In this document: positions 53,395-64,000 of the stretch, one piece after another
Layout: every line of letters begins with the position of its first letter
How positions within the stretch are numbered: the first letter of the stretch is position 1
Notes under the pieces: model-generated
The model's input: only the letters and a program-made list of their open reading frames with translations
What the model was told of the DNA's origin: nothing
Databases searched by the model: none
Program-made: the position numbers and the translations under genes
Source of the DNA: Globisporangium splendens
Taxonomy: Eukaryota; Oomycota; Peronosporomycetes; Pythiales; Pythiaceae
Assembly: GCA_006386115.1 (NCBI GenBank)
Contig: VFIW01000074.1
Coordinates: 80,201 to 144,200, forward strand
Length of the DNA: 64,000 nt
Direction of reading: 5' to 3'

Positions 53395-56300
53395 ATGCGT
53401 ACCGTACCCCTCTCTCCCATGCCGCGTAACCCGACGGGCGAAATCAGGGCAGCGAGAGTGAACGCTCAGACTGCGGAAATGTGCACCAAGAACGGCGACA
53501 GCACGGCCGCGGAAGCGCAGGAAGTAGCGGCTGAGCCCAGCGCCAGCACAGATCACCAAGCACACGCAGAAGAATCACAAGAAGAAGAGATGCGCCCCTC
53601 GCAGCCGCGGAAGCTCTCGTCCACGACGCTGGCGCCGCCCACGCGCGCGCGCAAGTTCTGGACGGGCATCGACGCACACCTGCAGTGGACCAACACGTAC
53701 TACACGGGGCGGCTCGCGCTCTCGACCGCGTTCTCCTTCCTGTCGCTGTGCCTGCTGTGTCTGTTCGCGACGAACAAGCCGTTCGTGCTCTGGATCTGGA
53801 TCTCGCTGCAGTCGCTGAACGTGCTGCTCGGCGTCGCGGCGCTGCCGTCCATCCAATTGTACTGGGCGGTGTCGAAGACCGACGACGAGACGCAGAAGCT
53901 GAGCACGAGCATATTCTACAACTACGGCTCGATTCATCGTAGTGAGCCGCGCTCGAGCTCGTTCTCGTTCCTGCGCTCTGCGTTCTACGGCGTCGACCAG
54001 GAAGGACGCCACGAGTTCAGTCTGCGCCGCTCGCTCGTGCTCGTCGTGTGCGAGATCATCGTGATCTTCCAGACGTTCTCGCTCGTGTGGGTCGTGCTGC
54101 TGCTCGTTGGCGTGTTTTGGGCGCACAGCGAGCTCGACGATCTCATCAAGAGTCACTTGCTCGACTCGACGGTCGTACTCTCCATCTTTGCGGCCTTGTG
54201 TATCGTCATTCAGACGCAGCAGTTTGACCGTCTGCGCGCGCATCAACAGTTGCAGCTCGGCGCCGGTCTGGAAGAGGAAGAAGCGCCGGCAGCGGCTGAA
54301 AACGACGAAGCGTCTCGCCTCAGTTCCGCTGCAGGAGGGATCAGCGCCAGTGCTCAGGACCGTCTGCTGCGGCCAAACGTCGACAGCTCGCTCGTGGACG
54401 ACGAAGACCTGCAGCTGGGGTCAACAGCGAAGGGCATCGAGGAGAAGCTGCGTGTGTCGCTCTACGATGCGGTGCTGGACAGTGACTACGATAAGGTGGA
54501 GCAGATGTTTGCGCACGCCGAAGTCGTGCTGGGCTCCAAGGTGAAGCTCCAGATGCTGCTGCTCAACATGTACAACACGCCGGTGCTTGTGCTCTGGTCG
54601 TTCGCTCGGACGTCGATGAATCCGCTGCATGTAGCGTGTCGCGCGGGCGATGTGCACATGGTGGAGATTCTACTGGAAGCGGGACTCAACCCGAACTTCC
54701 TCGACAAGATTGCTGGCACGTCGTTCGATCTGCAGTTGCTGTACGAGATCTGCCAGCTTCGCATGAAGAACATCACCCATGTCTTGGGTTCGCCTCTCCA
54801 TGTCGCGGTGCTCAACGGCCACACGGACGTCATTGACGTCCTCGTTCAGTATGGAGCGAACTTGGACGTGATCGCGAAAACAAGTTTCTTCTCGCACTCG
54901 ATGCGCGTCACGCCGGTGTTTTTATGCGACTCGACAGACGTCATCGAGTGTTTGATTCGGCACAAGGCGAACATCCTCGTCGTGCCTGGAAAGGGGAACG
55001 ACATGAGCACGTCGGTGCTGCAACGAGCTCAACTGAAGGACCGACGAGAACTCGCATCCGTACTGGAGGAATGGGGCGCCGATGTCGCTCTCACACCTCT
55101 GCACGAGGCCGCCGCAGCAGGAGATCTAGCGACAGTCAAGCACTTGCTCTCGTGGGGAATCAACCCGGATGAACTCGGAGAGTACCAAACAGGAGTCAAT
55201 CGTCGAACGCCACTGCATTGGGCTTCCGTCATGGGGAGACGACCAGTTATCGAGGAACTCATCAGGAATGGCGCAAATGTCAATGCGGCTGACAGCTTCG
55301 GGCGAACGCCGTTGCATTGGGCAGCGCGTCACAACAATTCGGAAGCGCTCGAGGAACTACTGACGCACGACGCTGATCCAATGGTGCTTGATAACGATGG
55401 GCTCACTCCACTTGCTTTTGCGGTTATTGGAGGCTTGGTCGACGGCAAATGCGTCGAGCTGCTGGTTCAGTTTGGCGTGGATATCGATGAGTGTATCGAG
55501 AACGAGTACGGAGACACTTGCCTGCACTTGGCGCTTCGTTTGGGCCACCGTGATGTCGCGCTGGCGCTGTTGAAGAATGGACAAGCGGACTTGTACGCCA
55601 TGAATGCACTCGGTCGCAAGGCAGTCGAGTGCTGTGCGTCTGCGGAGCTGCAGTATGCAGTCAAAGTCGCGGGCAAGTGTGTGGACGTCGTCCTATCGTT
55701 TGATCCTATCTTCCGGAAGTTTGCGGATCGCGTGCGAATCGGGATCGAAGAGCACTTTATCACCGTGTACATGCGCGATCCATCGGATGACGGCAAGCGA
55801 TCGATGGAAGTGATGAAGCACGCGTCTGCTGTGGTGTGCGTTCTCAGCAGTGGGTACGAGAACAGCAACGTCTGCATGGAGGAACTCGCATTCGCAAAGC
55901 AGAACCAAGTTCCAGGTGAGTTACTTGCTCTGTGATTCGTGCTTGATATTAGATTAGTTCTAACCATGTTGTTTTTGTTGCAGTGGTGGCAATTTCCTGC
56001 GAGTCGATGAACATGTCTGAAGAGCTCCAAGTGTACCTTTACACTCGGCAGATCGTTCCATTCCGCGATGCAGTGACTTCCAGTCACACGATGCTGTCTA
56101 CCGCTGGGTCTATTCCTGATTCCACAATGCAACACGTCGAGTTTGAACTGGACGAGTTGAAATTCCAGAGCAGTCTACGAAGCCTGATTGATGGACTGCG
56201 AGATGAAGTGGAGCTTCATCGTCTCGGTGGACAGCAACTGCTGTCATTTGCCCAACCAGGGATGCTCGGTGGCGCTACCAGTCGACCTTCCAGTTTGCGC

Positions 56301-57029
56301 TCTTCGATGCAGAGTGCGAACCTGTCGGCGTTATTCCCGTCGATGCGCGATCCATCCCTTCAGAGGCTTCAGCCGTCGACAAGTGGACGAACAACTGCGG
56401 GGATGCCGGTGGGAAAATCTGCTACAAACCGACGCCGTACACTGGACGGGATCGTGAAAGATGTCATCGCTCGTTCAGGAAATAGTCTGAAAGCCGTCGC
56501 GGGAGCTTCATTTTCGATTTTCCTGTCGCATGGTGACTGTCATCGAGAGTTTGTGACGGCGCTGTGTACGGATCTTCGTCGCCACCAATTCTCCGTGGTC
56601 GTCGACTCGATGACGAATGTGTCGAGCATGAAAGAGCGAATCCTCGCTGCGAAGGATGCGATTCTGCAAAGCTCCATCTTTTTGGTTGTCTTATCCGAGA
56701 AAAGTGTGAAAACGGAGCTCGTAAGTGACCAGCTCGCGTTCGCCGAAGACAAAGGCAAGACCGTTGTCCCAGTGTATTTCACCAAGAAACCCAAACTGAT
56801 GGACTCGACGCTGAGCGAGCTGCTTGAGCAAGAAGGTCGCATGTTCGTCTTTGGCGATGATCTGAGCTACGGCCGCGGGTTCGACGAACTGTTGCGCGAG
56901 CTTCGAAAGGAACAAGACGGTCACTCGCCGGACAGTTCGATTGTGAGGCCGTCTGTCCATGCGGCGGCGCAGAGGTTCCTGCTCAAGTCCCGAGCAGTGG
57001 CTCAGACTCTCCGAGCGTCGATCGGGTGA
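53395..57029 (+). CDS. Membrane protein with ankyrin repeats and two TIR-like domains
   Basis: Exons 53395-55915 and 55984-57029 (68-bp GTGAGT...CAG intron, inside the first TIR-like domain); 1188 residues. Order: charged disordered N-terminus (1-85); four hydrophobic segments (~107-127, 131-152, 212-242, 258-274); ankyrin repeats (~404-760: [70 protein letters not shown] and others); TIR-like 1 (~762-870: [49 protein letters not shown]); a Ser-rich linker; TIR-like 2 (~1015-1115: [41 protein letters not shown]). TIR 1 keeps a Glu where NAD-cleaving TIRs have their catalytic Glu (CMEEL); TIR 2 has Gln (SDQL). It probably acts at a membrane as a sensor or adaptor. Confidence 0.85.
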
Positions 57030-57272
57030 TCAGCGGATCGCGTCAGGTGATTTTCACGGAGGTTTTTGTAAATTTGATGATACATTTTGTTCATATATCT
57101 TTTTGTTCTGCCGCTGATCACCTCACAACATGTGTAATGCATCGAAACGAGTTCGCAGACCACCAAAGTTGATAGGAGGACAAGACCGACAAGAGCAAAA
57201 GGCACGCAAGAACATTATTCTGAGTGTGAGAAGGACCCAACAGTTTCGAGACGAAGTCGTTCGTGCTATTTA

Positions 57273-58411
57273 TTGTTAGTGCTGTCAAACAGAGTGTACA
57301 CAGAGGACGTCACGGCAGTTTTCGCGTCTTCGTGCGAACGCAGAATGGCCTCCTGCATGAAGACCTGGCAGGAAAAGTGGAAGCGTGTGAAGCACTCGAT
57401 ACCGATCTTGAAGAGCGCCGTGGTGATCTACTTGCTGTTCTGTCTAGACATTCGAGACACCATCTACAAGGCGATTTGGATCGGACCGTCCAGCTCCTAC
57501 GACTTCCGCGCAGGCAGCACAATTGTGCTTCAGGACGAGCCGCTGGCTGCGGCAGCCACAGCGTTGAATGGCACGCTCGCATCGGGCTGGCCGTCGTTTT
57601 ACTCGCGCTGTGAGAAGATCACGCCATTCTGTGGAGACGGGAGCACATTTTTCCTGTCAGCGCTGCTGACAAACTGCCGATTGGTCGGAGACCCAGGCGA
57701 AAATTCGTCGGCCAGCGTGCCACTGGTTCTGATCACTGATGTCCGAGTCGACTCGATGGTGTAGGCGAGCTGCAAGCTCCTCTTCGTCGACCGGCGACCT
57801 CCTATCTGCCAAGAAGACATCGTGGGAAACTTCAACCACCAATACGCCTTCCCTGGGATCGAGATCCCGATCAGCTGGATGGCGCCAGTGGACAGCGACG
57901 TGGAAGCGGAGCTGCTCCACTTTCTCGATATGGTCAGCCTCAGTGTTCAAGCACACATAGGAGCGCGAGAAGCAGCGCATCTACGACGTCTCGTCGTTCC
58001 CTGGGTACTTAGTGCACAAAAATACATTCAGTCTCGAGCAGGACTACTCAGCAGCACAAAGTAGACGACGTGTACACAACCGATCACGGCGGCAGACCCT
58101 CACGCGAGACGGCGCGAAAGTACGAACAGTCCCAGATCGAGCAGATCCTCAACTGCTCCGTGCGCGCCAAGAGTCTCATCCGCAACACGTTGCAGATGGA
58201 GATCCGGTCTCGCATCTGCTTCTCCAACATGCGCGTGAAGGCACGACGACCTGAGAACGATCTCTCAGTCGCTCTTGAGGACCACCCGAGCAACGTGCGA
58301 CGACAGTCGACTGTGGAGCGCGTCACAACGTTCAGTGGGCAGTCCGCAGTGCTGAGGGAGTCGGACGCTGGAATTCTATTGCGATCGTTGCACGTCGTCT
58401 CGCCCGAGTGA
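57273..58411 (+). pseudogene. Membrane-protein family gene, second member, disrupted
   Basis: Related to the gene at 30642-31496. It reads WKRVKHSIPILKSAVVIYLLFCLDIRDTIYKAIWIGPSSSYDFRAG (one transmembrane helix, then a conserved extracellular-type segment), CRLVGDPG and VRVDSMV, then TAG at 57762-57764 where the relative has Trp (DSIVWACCK). The frame continues (ASCKLLFVDRRPPICQ) to ~57960, shifts by one (VSSFPGYLVHKNTFSLEQDY) and shifts again before 58070 (VYTTDHGGRPSRETARKYEQSQIEQIL) to a stop at 58411. One nonsense change plus two frameshifts make it inactive as it stands. The 5' limit is unclear. It follows the ANK-TIR gene by ~240 bp. Confidence 0.7.
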
Positions 58412-58577
58412 GTAGCTAGCTCTCCGTGTCATCAATCTCTGTGGGGTGAAAATACATATTAGGATACTTAGACTTGGGCTCAGGTTTCTTATCGTGTAAT
58501 TTGACGGTTGCCATCGACATTTTCATGGCGCTTCCCTCTCTCTATGGACTTGAGGATGCGCCTTACGATCTCCGTCA

Positions 58578-59214
58578 TTATCGCCCACCGCCGAGCTTCT
58601 GCATGAGCTTCGAGCCGCCGCCTTTCGGGCGGTTCTGCTGGACGCGATTGAGGCGACTCACTTTGCTGGGCTCCAGATCCGCCGCAGATGTCTGAATATA
58701 CATATATATACATACGCACACAGCCATATCCACATACCAGCCAGGCACTAGCATCAGAACCCTCTAGCACCCATCCAACGCAGAATAATCGCACCTGTCG
58801 CGGTCGCTTGGGCGGCTCTGGTCCGCTCCCTGGTCCGTGTCGTGACGCCACGGAGCCGCTGCGCACGGGCGTCGCGTCGTCCGCGTGTTTACCCGCTTTC
58901 CGCTCCACCTGCTGCTGCTGCTTCATCTCCTCCTGGGTCTCTACGAGCGTCGTCTGCCAGAGCGCCTCCCACGCGTGCGCTTTCTCCTGCAGATCCATCT
59001 TGGCATCATGGAAGAGCGCCAGGATCTCGCGAAAGTCCTTCTTCTTCTTCTTGGTCAGCAGCTCCACTTGCTCCAGTTCAAACTGCGGCGGCGGGGGAGG
59101 CGGTGGCGGTGGCGGTGCCATGGGGGACGACGCCGCAGAGCCGCTCTTTCCCGCCAGAGACGACGGCGCCGGCGGCGGATGCTGGTGCTCGTCCTGCGTC
59201 ATCGGCATTTTCAT
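58578..59214 (-). CDS. Proline-rich hypothetical protein, two exons
   Basis: Exons 59214-58795 and 58691-58578 (103-bp GTGCGA...TTCAG intron); 177 residues. Splicing replaces a Tyr/Val-rich intron translation by the sensible basic tail SKVSRLNRVQQNRPKGGGSKLMQKLGGGR, which supports the intron. Features: an N-terminal run of ten prolines (a possible profilin/SH3/WW-binding site), a helical block FELEQVELLTKKKKKDFREILALFHDAKMDLQEKAHAWEALWQTTLVETQEEMKQQQQ, and a basic Gly-rich end. No family recognised. The ORF is open up to 59268, but ATG 59214 (MKMPMTQDE) is the more natural start. Confidence 0.7.
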
Positions 59215-59605
59215 TTGCAGGAGGAATATGTGCTGTGTCGACTTTGCTACTAAGTGGCAGCTGTACATTCCATACTTTACAAATTGATGCGTCCAACAAC
59301 CATAAAAAGAGAGATCTGAACGTTACAGTCAAGTTGCTGTAAATCGATGGATCTCCTCTTCATAACAACAAAGAGTCCTCGAACATCTCGTTTCAGCACA
59401 TCAAAGAGTCCCGCAAGCGAACCAACAAGATCTCCTGACTGCACCGTTTGCACCCACCATTTGTGCAAACTCTTGTGGAGCGAGGGGCCACTATTCGAGC
59501 ACAAGATCGACTGACTGACTGACTGAAAAAGCGCTCTCTTCAAAATGGACGGTTCTCCACATTCCGCAATCCGCCACTGCTGTCTGTAGCCCACCGCCCG
59601 TCGTA
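59215..59605. promoter_or_regulatory. Divergent promoter region upstream of ArgJ
   Basis: Holds the start regions of the proline-rich gene and ArgJ. CACATTCCGCAATCCGCC (59558-59575), ~30 bases before the ArgJ ATG, resembles the oomycete initiator/FPR pattern. Confidence 0.45.
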
Positions 59606-61402
59606 ATGCTGCGCCTCGTGCACTCGCGCACGCACTCTGCGCTGCTGCGCCGCCGCTGCCTCTCCACGAACGGCCACCCGTTCGTGTTCGAGTCGCGCCA
59701 CGAGTACAACGAGTACCTGCAGACGCACCAGAGCCGCCTGCCGTGGGGCTTCTCCGTGGCCACCAAGAGCTTCGAGTTCGTGCCGCAGGAGGCGCCGCAC
59801 CTGCCGGCGACCATGACGCTGAGTCTGATCAAGCCCGTCAAGCCCACGTCGCTCTTCGGCGCTGTGTTCACGCAGAACGCGTTCCCGGGTGCGCCAGTGC
59901 TCGTCGGCCGCAAGCGCCTGCACGAGGAGAAGCTCGGCGCGATCCTCGTCAACAACAAGATCTCGAACGTGTGCGCGAGCGGCGGTGGCGTCACGGACGC
60001 GCAGGAAGTGTGCGACGCGCTCGCCAAGCACCTGCGTCTCGAGAGCGGCAACCAGGTGCTCCCGAGCTCCACGGGCGTCATCGGCTGGCGCATCCCCGTC
60101 GACGCCATGATCGAGAACATCCCGCAACTCGTGGAGAACCTGCAGTCGGAATCCGTGCTGCCTGTCGCGGAAGGAATCATGACCACCGGTACGTGAGCAT
60201 TTGCGCGTGATATGGTACTTCGTCCCCGTTCCGTTTGCTCATCATCCGCTTTGTGACAGATTTGTACCCAAAGGTCCGCTCGATGGACGTTTGTGGCGGT
60301 CGCATCACCGGTATCGCCAAAGGCGCGGGCATGATTGAGCCTGACATGGTAACGATCTCTCTTATGTTGTTGCTGGCTTTATGCTCAGGCAAGTCGATAT
60401 GCTGACGATGCGGTGAACTTTTCGTCTTGTTTCCATTCTCACCCAGGCGACGATGCTCTCGTACATTCTCACTGGTGCGTACTTGACTTGACTTTAGCGA
60501 CGTGCATCCTGCTAGATTGTTAGCTTCACAACGCTTTTCCCTTTCACACACACATCGTTGTAGACTTGTCGGTGCCTCGGGATGTGCTCCGTCAATGCCT
60601 CTTGGAGGTCGTCGGCGACACATACAACTCGATGAGCATTGACACGGACCAGAGCACGTCGGACACGGTGTCGATCGTCTCGTCGGACCAGATCCCTTTC
60701 GACATGGCCAAGCTGCCAGAGTTCAAAGCCGCGCTCCAGGAGATCTGTCAGGGTCTGTGCGAGGACATCGTGCGCAACGGTGAAGGCGCGCACCACGTCA
60801 TGCGCGTGGTCGTGCGCGGAGCGCAGTCGGTCGAGATGGCCAAGGGCGTGGGCAAGTCGGTTGTGAACTCGCCTTTGCTCAAGTGCGCCGTCGCGGGCAA
60901 CGACCCGAACGTCGGGCGCTTGGTCATGGCTGTCGGCAAGTACATGGGCAAGCACCACAAGGACGCGGACATCACGCGCCGCATGAAGATCCGCGTCGGC
61001 GGCATCTCGATCTTCGAGAACGGCGAGTTCGTGCTCAACAGCGACATTGAGCAGCTGCTCGTGGACCACATGCGTCAGGCGCAGCTCATTGGTACGTGGT
61101 CGTCATGTCAGAATTGTTCTGTGCTTGTGTGCTGATATCTCATTTGAATGCTTTCGTAATCTAAACAGAGCCAACGCGCGGCGGCCTCGACGTGACGTCC
61201 CACGACTACCCACCGCACAGCAAATTCGTTGAGGTACCTCTGTACATTATGGCCTTGTTTCGCTGAAAAATACTAATTGATTCTGCTGTGTGATTGCTAA
61301 TAGATTGACATCGATTTGGGCATCGGCAACGAACGCGCTCGCGTGCTCGGCATCGATCTCACTCACGAGTACGTCGCGATCAACGCCGACTACCGTTCGT
61401 AG
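59606..61402 (+). CDS. argJ: Glutamate N-acetyltransferase / amino-acid acetyltransferase (ornithine acetyltransferase)
   Basis: Six exons: 59606-60188, 60260-60348, 60447-60474, 60564-61091, 61169-61233, 61304-61402; introns 70-98 bp; 463 residues. ArgJ moves the acetyl group from N-acetylornithine to glutamate in the cyclic arginine pathway. The start [23 protein letters not shown] is a typical mitochondrial presequence. Family signatures: [28 protein letters not shown] (the usual NSGNANACTG region, here altered), [38 protein letters not shown] with the Ala-Thr self-cleavage bond and nucleophilic Thr, then RVVVRGAQS and [14 protein letters not shown], and [16 protein letters not shown] before NADYRS. 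The cleavage motif is split by the intron between exons 2 and 3. Appears intact. Confidence 0.93.
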
Positions 61403-61570
61403 ATATAGGTCGAGGGCAACAGAGATGCTCGCAAAACGATGTTGGCTCGCTGTTCTTTGTGTTAAGCCCCCTCTCTTTTGCATCCAATATATCTTCCAAG
61501 ATCGTTTGCCATCTCGTGCGCTGTCTATTATCTACTTTCCAGTTATGGCGTCATCCTACCATTGCATCCT

Positions 61571-64000
61571 TCAGCTTGGAAGCTCGTGGCGGTACAAGCC
61601 GCTCATGAGCTGCAATCGTCGACGCACTTTCTCCGGATCACTGAACACGCGTTGTAGGATCGTTTCTAACCGATCGGCCTCGATGCCGTGGAAATATCGT
61701 CGGAACCCCTCGCGCGTCTTCGTTTCCGTCACGCACTTGTGCTTTTCCTTCATGTACTGAACGATTCGTTCGTCGCTTTCGTAGTTGGCGGGTCCAAGCT
61801 GAGGAGCTTGTGGCAATTGCTTCATTGAGCCACGTGGAGGGTGGTCTACACCTGTCGTCTTGCTTTGATTGTTGCTTTCGTCCTTCTGTTGATTAGCGAT
61901 AGGCGGTGTGGATATCGTCCTGCTCGCATACTTGGACACCGACGGGGTGCTGGAGTCACGCGATGATAACGTGCGTGTTCGCGGTGATCCTACGCTCACG
62001 AATGCGTCACCGTCACCCATTTCATCTCGCCACTTGTCAATGGCATGCAAGCTCTCGGCGACATTGAAAAACGTACTTTGGGACGGTCGGGAGTGGCGTC
62101 TTGACTTGTTTTGCGCCGAACGTGACCTGTAGTAAACAGAGTGAATGACAATTTCAGTTAGCAGCGAGATCAAAACAACGAAATATCGACACAAAAGCAC
62201 TTACTTGGCTTCACTATCACTGGAACTCGAGTCGCTATCCTCTCCATCCTCGGAATCCCAGAACGAGCTGATTTCTGGAACACGCGGCCATTTTGGTCGC
62301 TATCTTCTCGTGGGGAGGAGAGCGGAAAGTTGCGCCACGAAGACTCTGCTGTGCCAAGATCTAGTTTCGGTGAGAGAGCGTCCAGATTCCAGTCTTAGCC
62401 ACTTGGTCCAGTCGTGAAGATGCCTTTCGACGACTTTTTCAGCGAGCACGGTCTCCATTCATCGCCTCCGTCCAAAATCAAGATATCAGCAGTTCCCGTA
62501 CTCACTGAGGGTGGAGTGTACGAGGATCGACGGTGCAGAGATGGAGTCTTGGATCGAGTTTTGCCATGATCAACCGTGCCGCTCTCTTTGTCCCTCCTTG
62601 TCTCCACAAACGCTTCTCGAAGGCTTGCACCATTGCGTAGCATCCCAGCCGACGTGTTTGGCCGACGCTCGGATGTTTTCGTGTGGCTCGGCGTCTTCCG
62701 CCTCATACTTGCCTTGGAAGGACTAGTGTCGTTTTCTCGGTGAAAAGAGACGTGAGTCACGCCAACTTGAGACACGATGCCTTCCTGCTGCCACGCTTTG
62801 AGCTCATTCAGAATAGCGTCTCGGGACTTGTGTTTCTGGGTCTCGAGCTCGTTTGCACGGTCCAGCGTGTCCGTGATGGACATTCGAGCTGGCGTTTTTG
62901 GTCGCTCAAGGGCAGCAATTTGGCTGGTGCTCTCGTTATTGGACAGCTGACTGCCCTTCGATACGGAGGCAGGAGTACCTGCAATGTCTTGCTGCAGTTC
63001 CTAGGTAGCAGGATTATTTAACAACGAGTCAGGTTCACTCTCACTGCGATGGCAGCGCAGCGCACTCGTGACGTTCCCCGCAAACACGATATCCGTTCCG
63101 TGTGTCAAGCTGCTCCTCGAATCACTCTTCATCGCATCCTACGAGTTTTACAAGTTGTTCACATCAGTTTTACGATCAGCAAGTACGCCGATCACACATA
63201 CCCAAACACTTACAACAGCTGGATCAAAGCCGACAACGCGCTGTGTACTGGAGCTGCGCGATAACCTGCGGGGGCTTCGATCGTCGTAATGATTGGACAA
63301 CGACTTGATTCCATCGGCGATCAGAAGCTTGTCGTCCACTGTCGCTGGCGCCAGACTCGCTGCGGCCAGTTCATCTTGATGGGCTTTGATCGCTGCGTCA
63401 ATTTCGTCGTCGGAGATCTTCGCGCGTTCTTCTTCCGTAATAGGTTTATCGTCCAATGTCGTCAGTTGGGGGAGAAAGTTGGCTACGATCTGACGGTAAT
63501 GTGCGATCTTGCAGACTGGATTGGCTTCCAAGTTGAGTGCCGTCAACTGAGCGCAAAAGGCTAATGTGGAGAACGCGTTAGTTACTTGCTTTCTCACTCA
63601 CCTCAGCACGAAGACGAAAACTCACCCAGCTGCTCGATTTGCCCAATATCCGAAACGCAATTCCCTTCCAGATCTACCAGAGAGCATGAATATGACAGGA
63701 AATTACATTCACATATCAACGTCGAGGCAGTCGTCAGCGAATGATGTAGTACCTATGACTTGGATTTCGTCGTGCAGCGTCAATGGGCTGAGGTCGCTAA
63801 TGCCGTTGTACTGCAAATACAATTCCTGGAGACCTGTGAGCACGCCGATACCGTCGAGGTCGTTGATGCCACTTCGCATCACCCACAGAATCTGCAGCGA
63901 GTGCAACGACGTCCCCAGATCGCGAAAACTGTGCAAGGTGCTGTTTTGCAGTTTGAGCTGCTGGAGCGACGGTAGCAGCTCGCCAATGACTTCAACCGAT
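61571..64000 (-). CDS. LRRC56: LRRC56-like leucine-rich repeat protein (5' end outside the window)
   Basis: Seven exons seen: 64000-63753 (partial), 63673-63626, 63560-63214, 63138-63045, 62978-62403, 62274-62205, 62126-61571; GT-AG introns of 66-128 bp, all phases consistent. LRR segment: SLQILWVMRSGINDLDGIGVLTGLQELYLQYNGISDLSPL, then DLEGNCVSDIGQIEQL, CAQLTALNLEANPVC and LPQLTTLDDKPIT, the order and wording of LRRC56, which works in intraflagellar transport and dynein-arm delivery. Then SSLTHGTDIVFAGNVTSALR, long Ser/Arg-rich parts, an acidic DSEDGEDSDSSSSDSEAK patch and a helical C-terminus (YMKEKHKCVTETKTREGFRRYFHGIEADRLETILQRVF). Stops in the unspliced frames (63001, 62395) fall in introns. 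The 128-bp intron has a weak GTGGCT donor. Confidence 0.82.

Noticed and set aside
61571..63213. LRRC56 as a pseudogene with TAG (63001) and TAA (62395) and a frameshift
   Set aside because: Introns at 62979-63044 and 62275-62402 remove both stops and the frame change with correct phase.
34910..64000. A general loss of flagellar genes, as in non-flagellate downy mildews
   Set aside because: The clearest flagellar gene, LRRC56, appears intact; the IQ-ankyrin gene has no proven flagellar role and the LC8 lesion is one codon.
1..64000. CRISPR arrays, rRNA or tRNA genes, bacterial operons
   Set aside because: None seen; the repeats present are LTR, LINE, minisatellite or gene duplications, and the genes have spliceosomal introns.

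Overview
The window looks like nuclear DNA of an oomycete, most likely Phytophthora or a relative. The evidence is a family of PL3 pectate lyases preceded by the oomycete initiator plus flanking core promoter (GCTCATTCTGCAATTTGCC just upstream of the ATG), genes with short GT-AG introns of about 65-140 bp, Ty3-type and LINE retroelements, a flagellar LRRC56 homologue (flagellated zoospores) and many regulatory genes typical of stramenopiles. No species can be named from sequence alone.

Layout. 1-8279: a Ty3/gypsy element with a 5' LTR, gag, pol ending in a chromodomain, and a long antisense ORF overlapping the end of pol. 8280-11484: a rearranged second element: LTR-like start, leader, an inverted gag-pol block of a different family, then an LTR related to the first. 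13263-25125: six PL3 pectate lyase copies alternating -,+,-,+,-,+ in a palindromic array of about 4.07-kb units; the three minus copies are intact and the three plus copies are broken. 25501-30449: two 3' parts of a LINE with RNase H and a 504-bp insertion, the whole bounded by a 15-bp direct repeat. 30642-39475: a decayed membrane-protein gene, an intact TAZ zinc-finger gene and a large decayed IQ-motif/ankyrin gene. 39782-64000: a compact gene-rich block: FolD, a multipass membrane protein, a dynein light chain, a B-box protein, CacyBP, a FLASH-like coiled coil, HSF, a membrane ANK-TIR protein, a second decayed copy of the membrane family, a proline-rich protein, ArgJ and LRRC56 (cut by the window end).

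The most noteworthy signals are: (i) both gag-pol junctions carry a canonical -1 slippery heptamer (GGGAAAC; AAAAAAC) followed by a hairpin that buries the gag stop codon, the same design in two divergent families; (ii) an antisense gene overprinted on the pol linker; (iii) the palindromic pectate lyase array with an inverted loop and strand-biased damage; (iv) a membrane-ankyrin protein ending in two TIR-like domains. Exon-intron structures were worked out by hand from splice sites and reading phase; no alignments or searches could be run.
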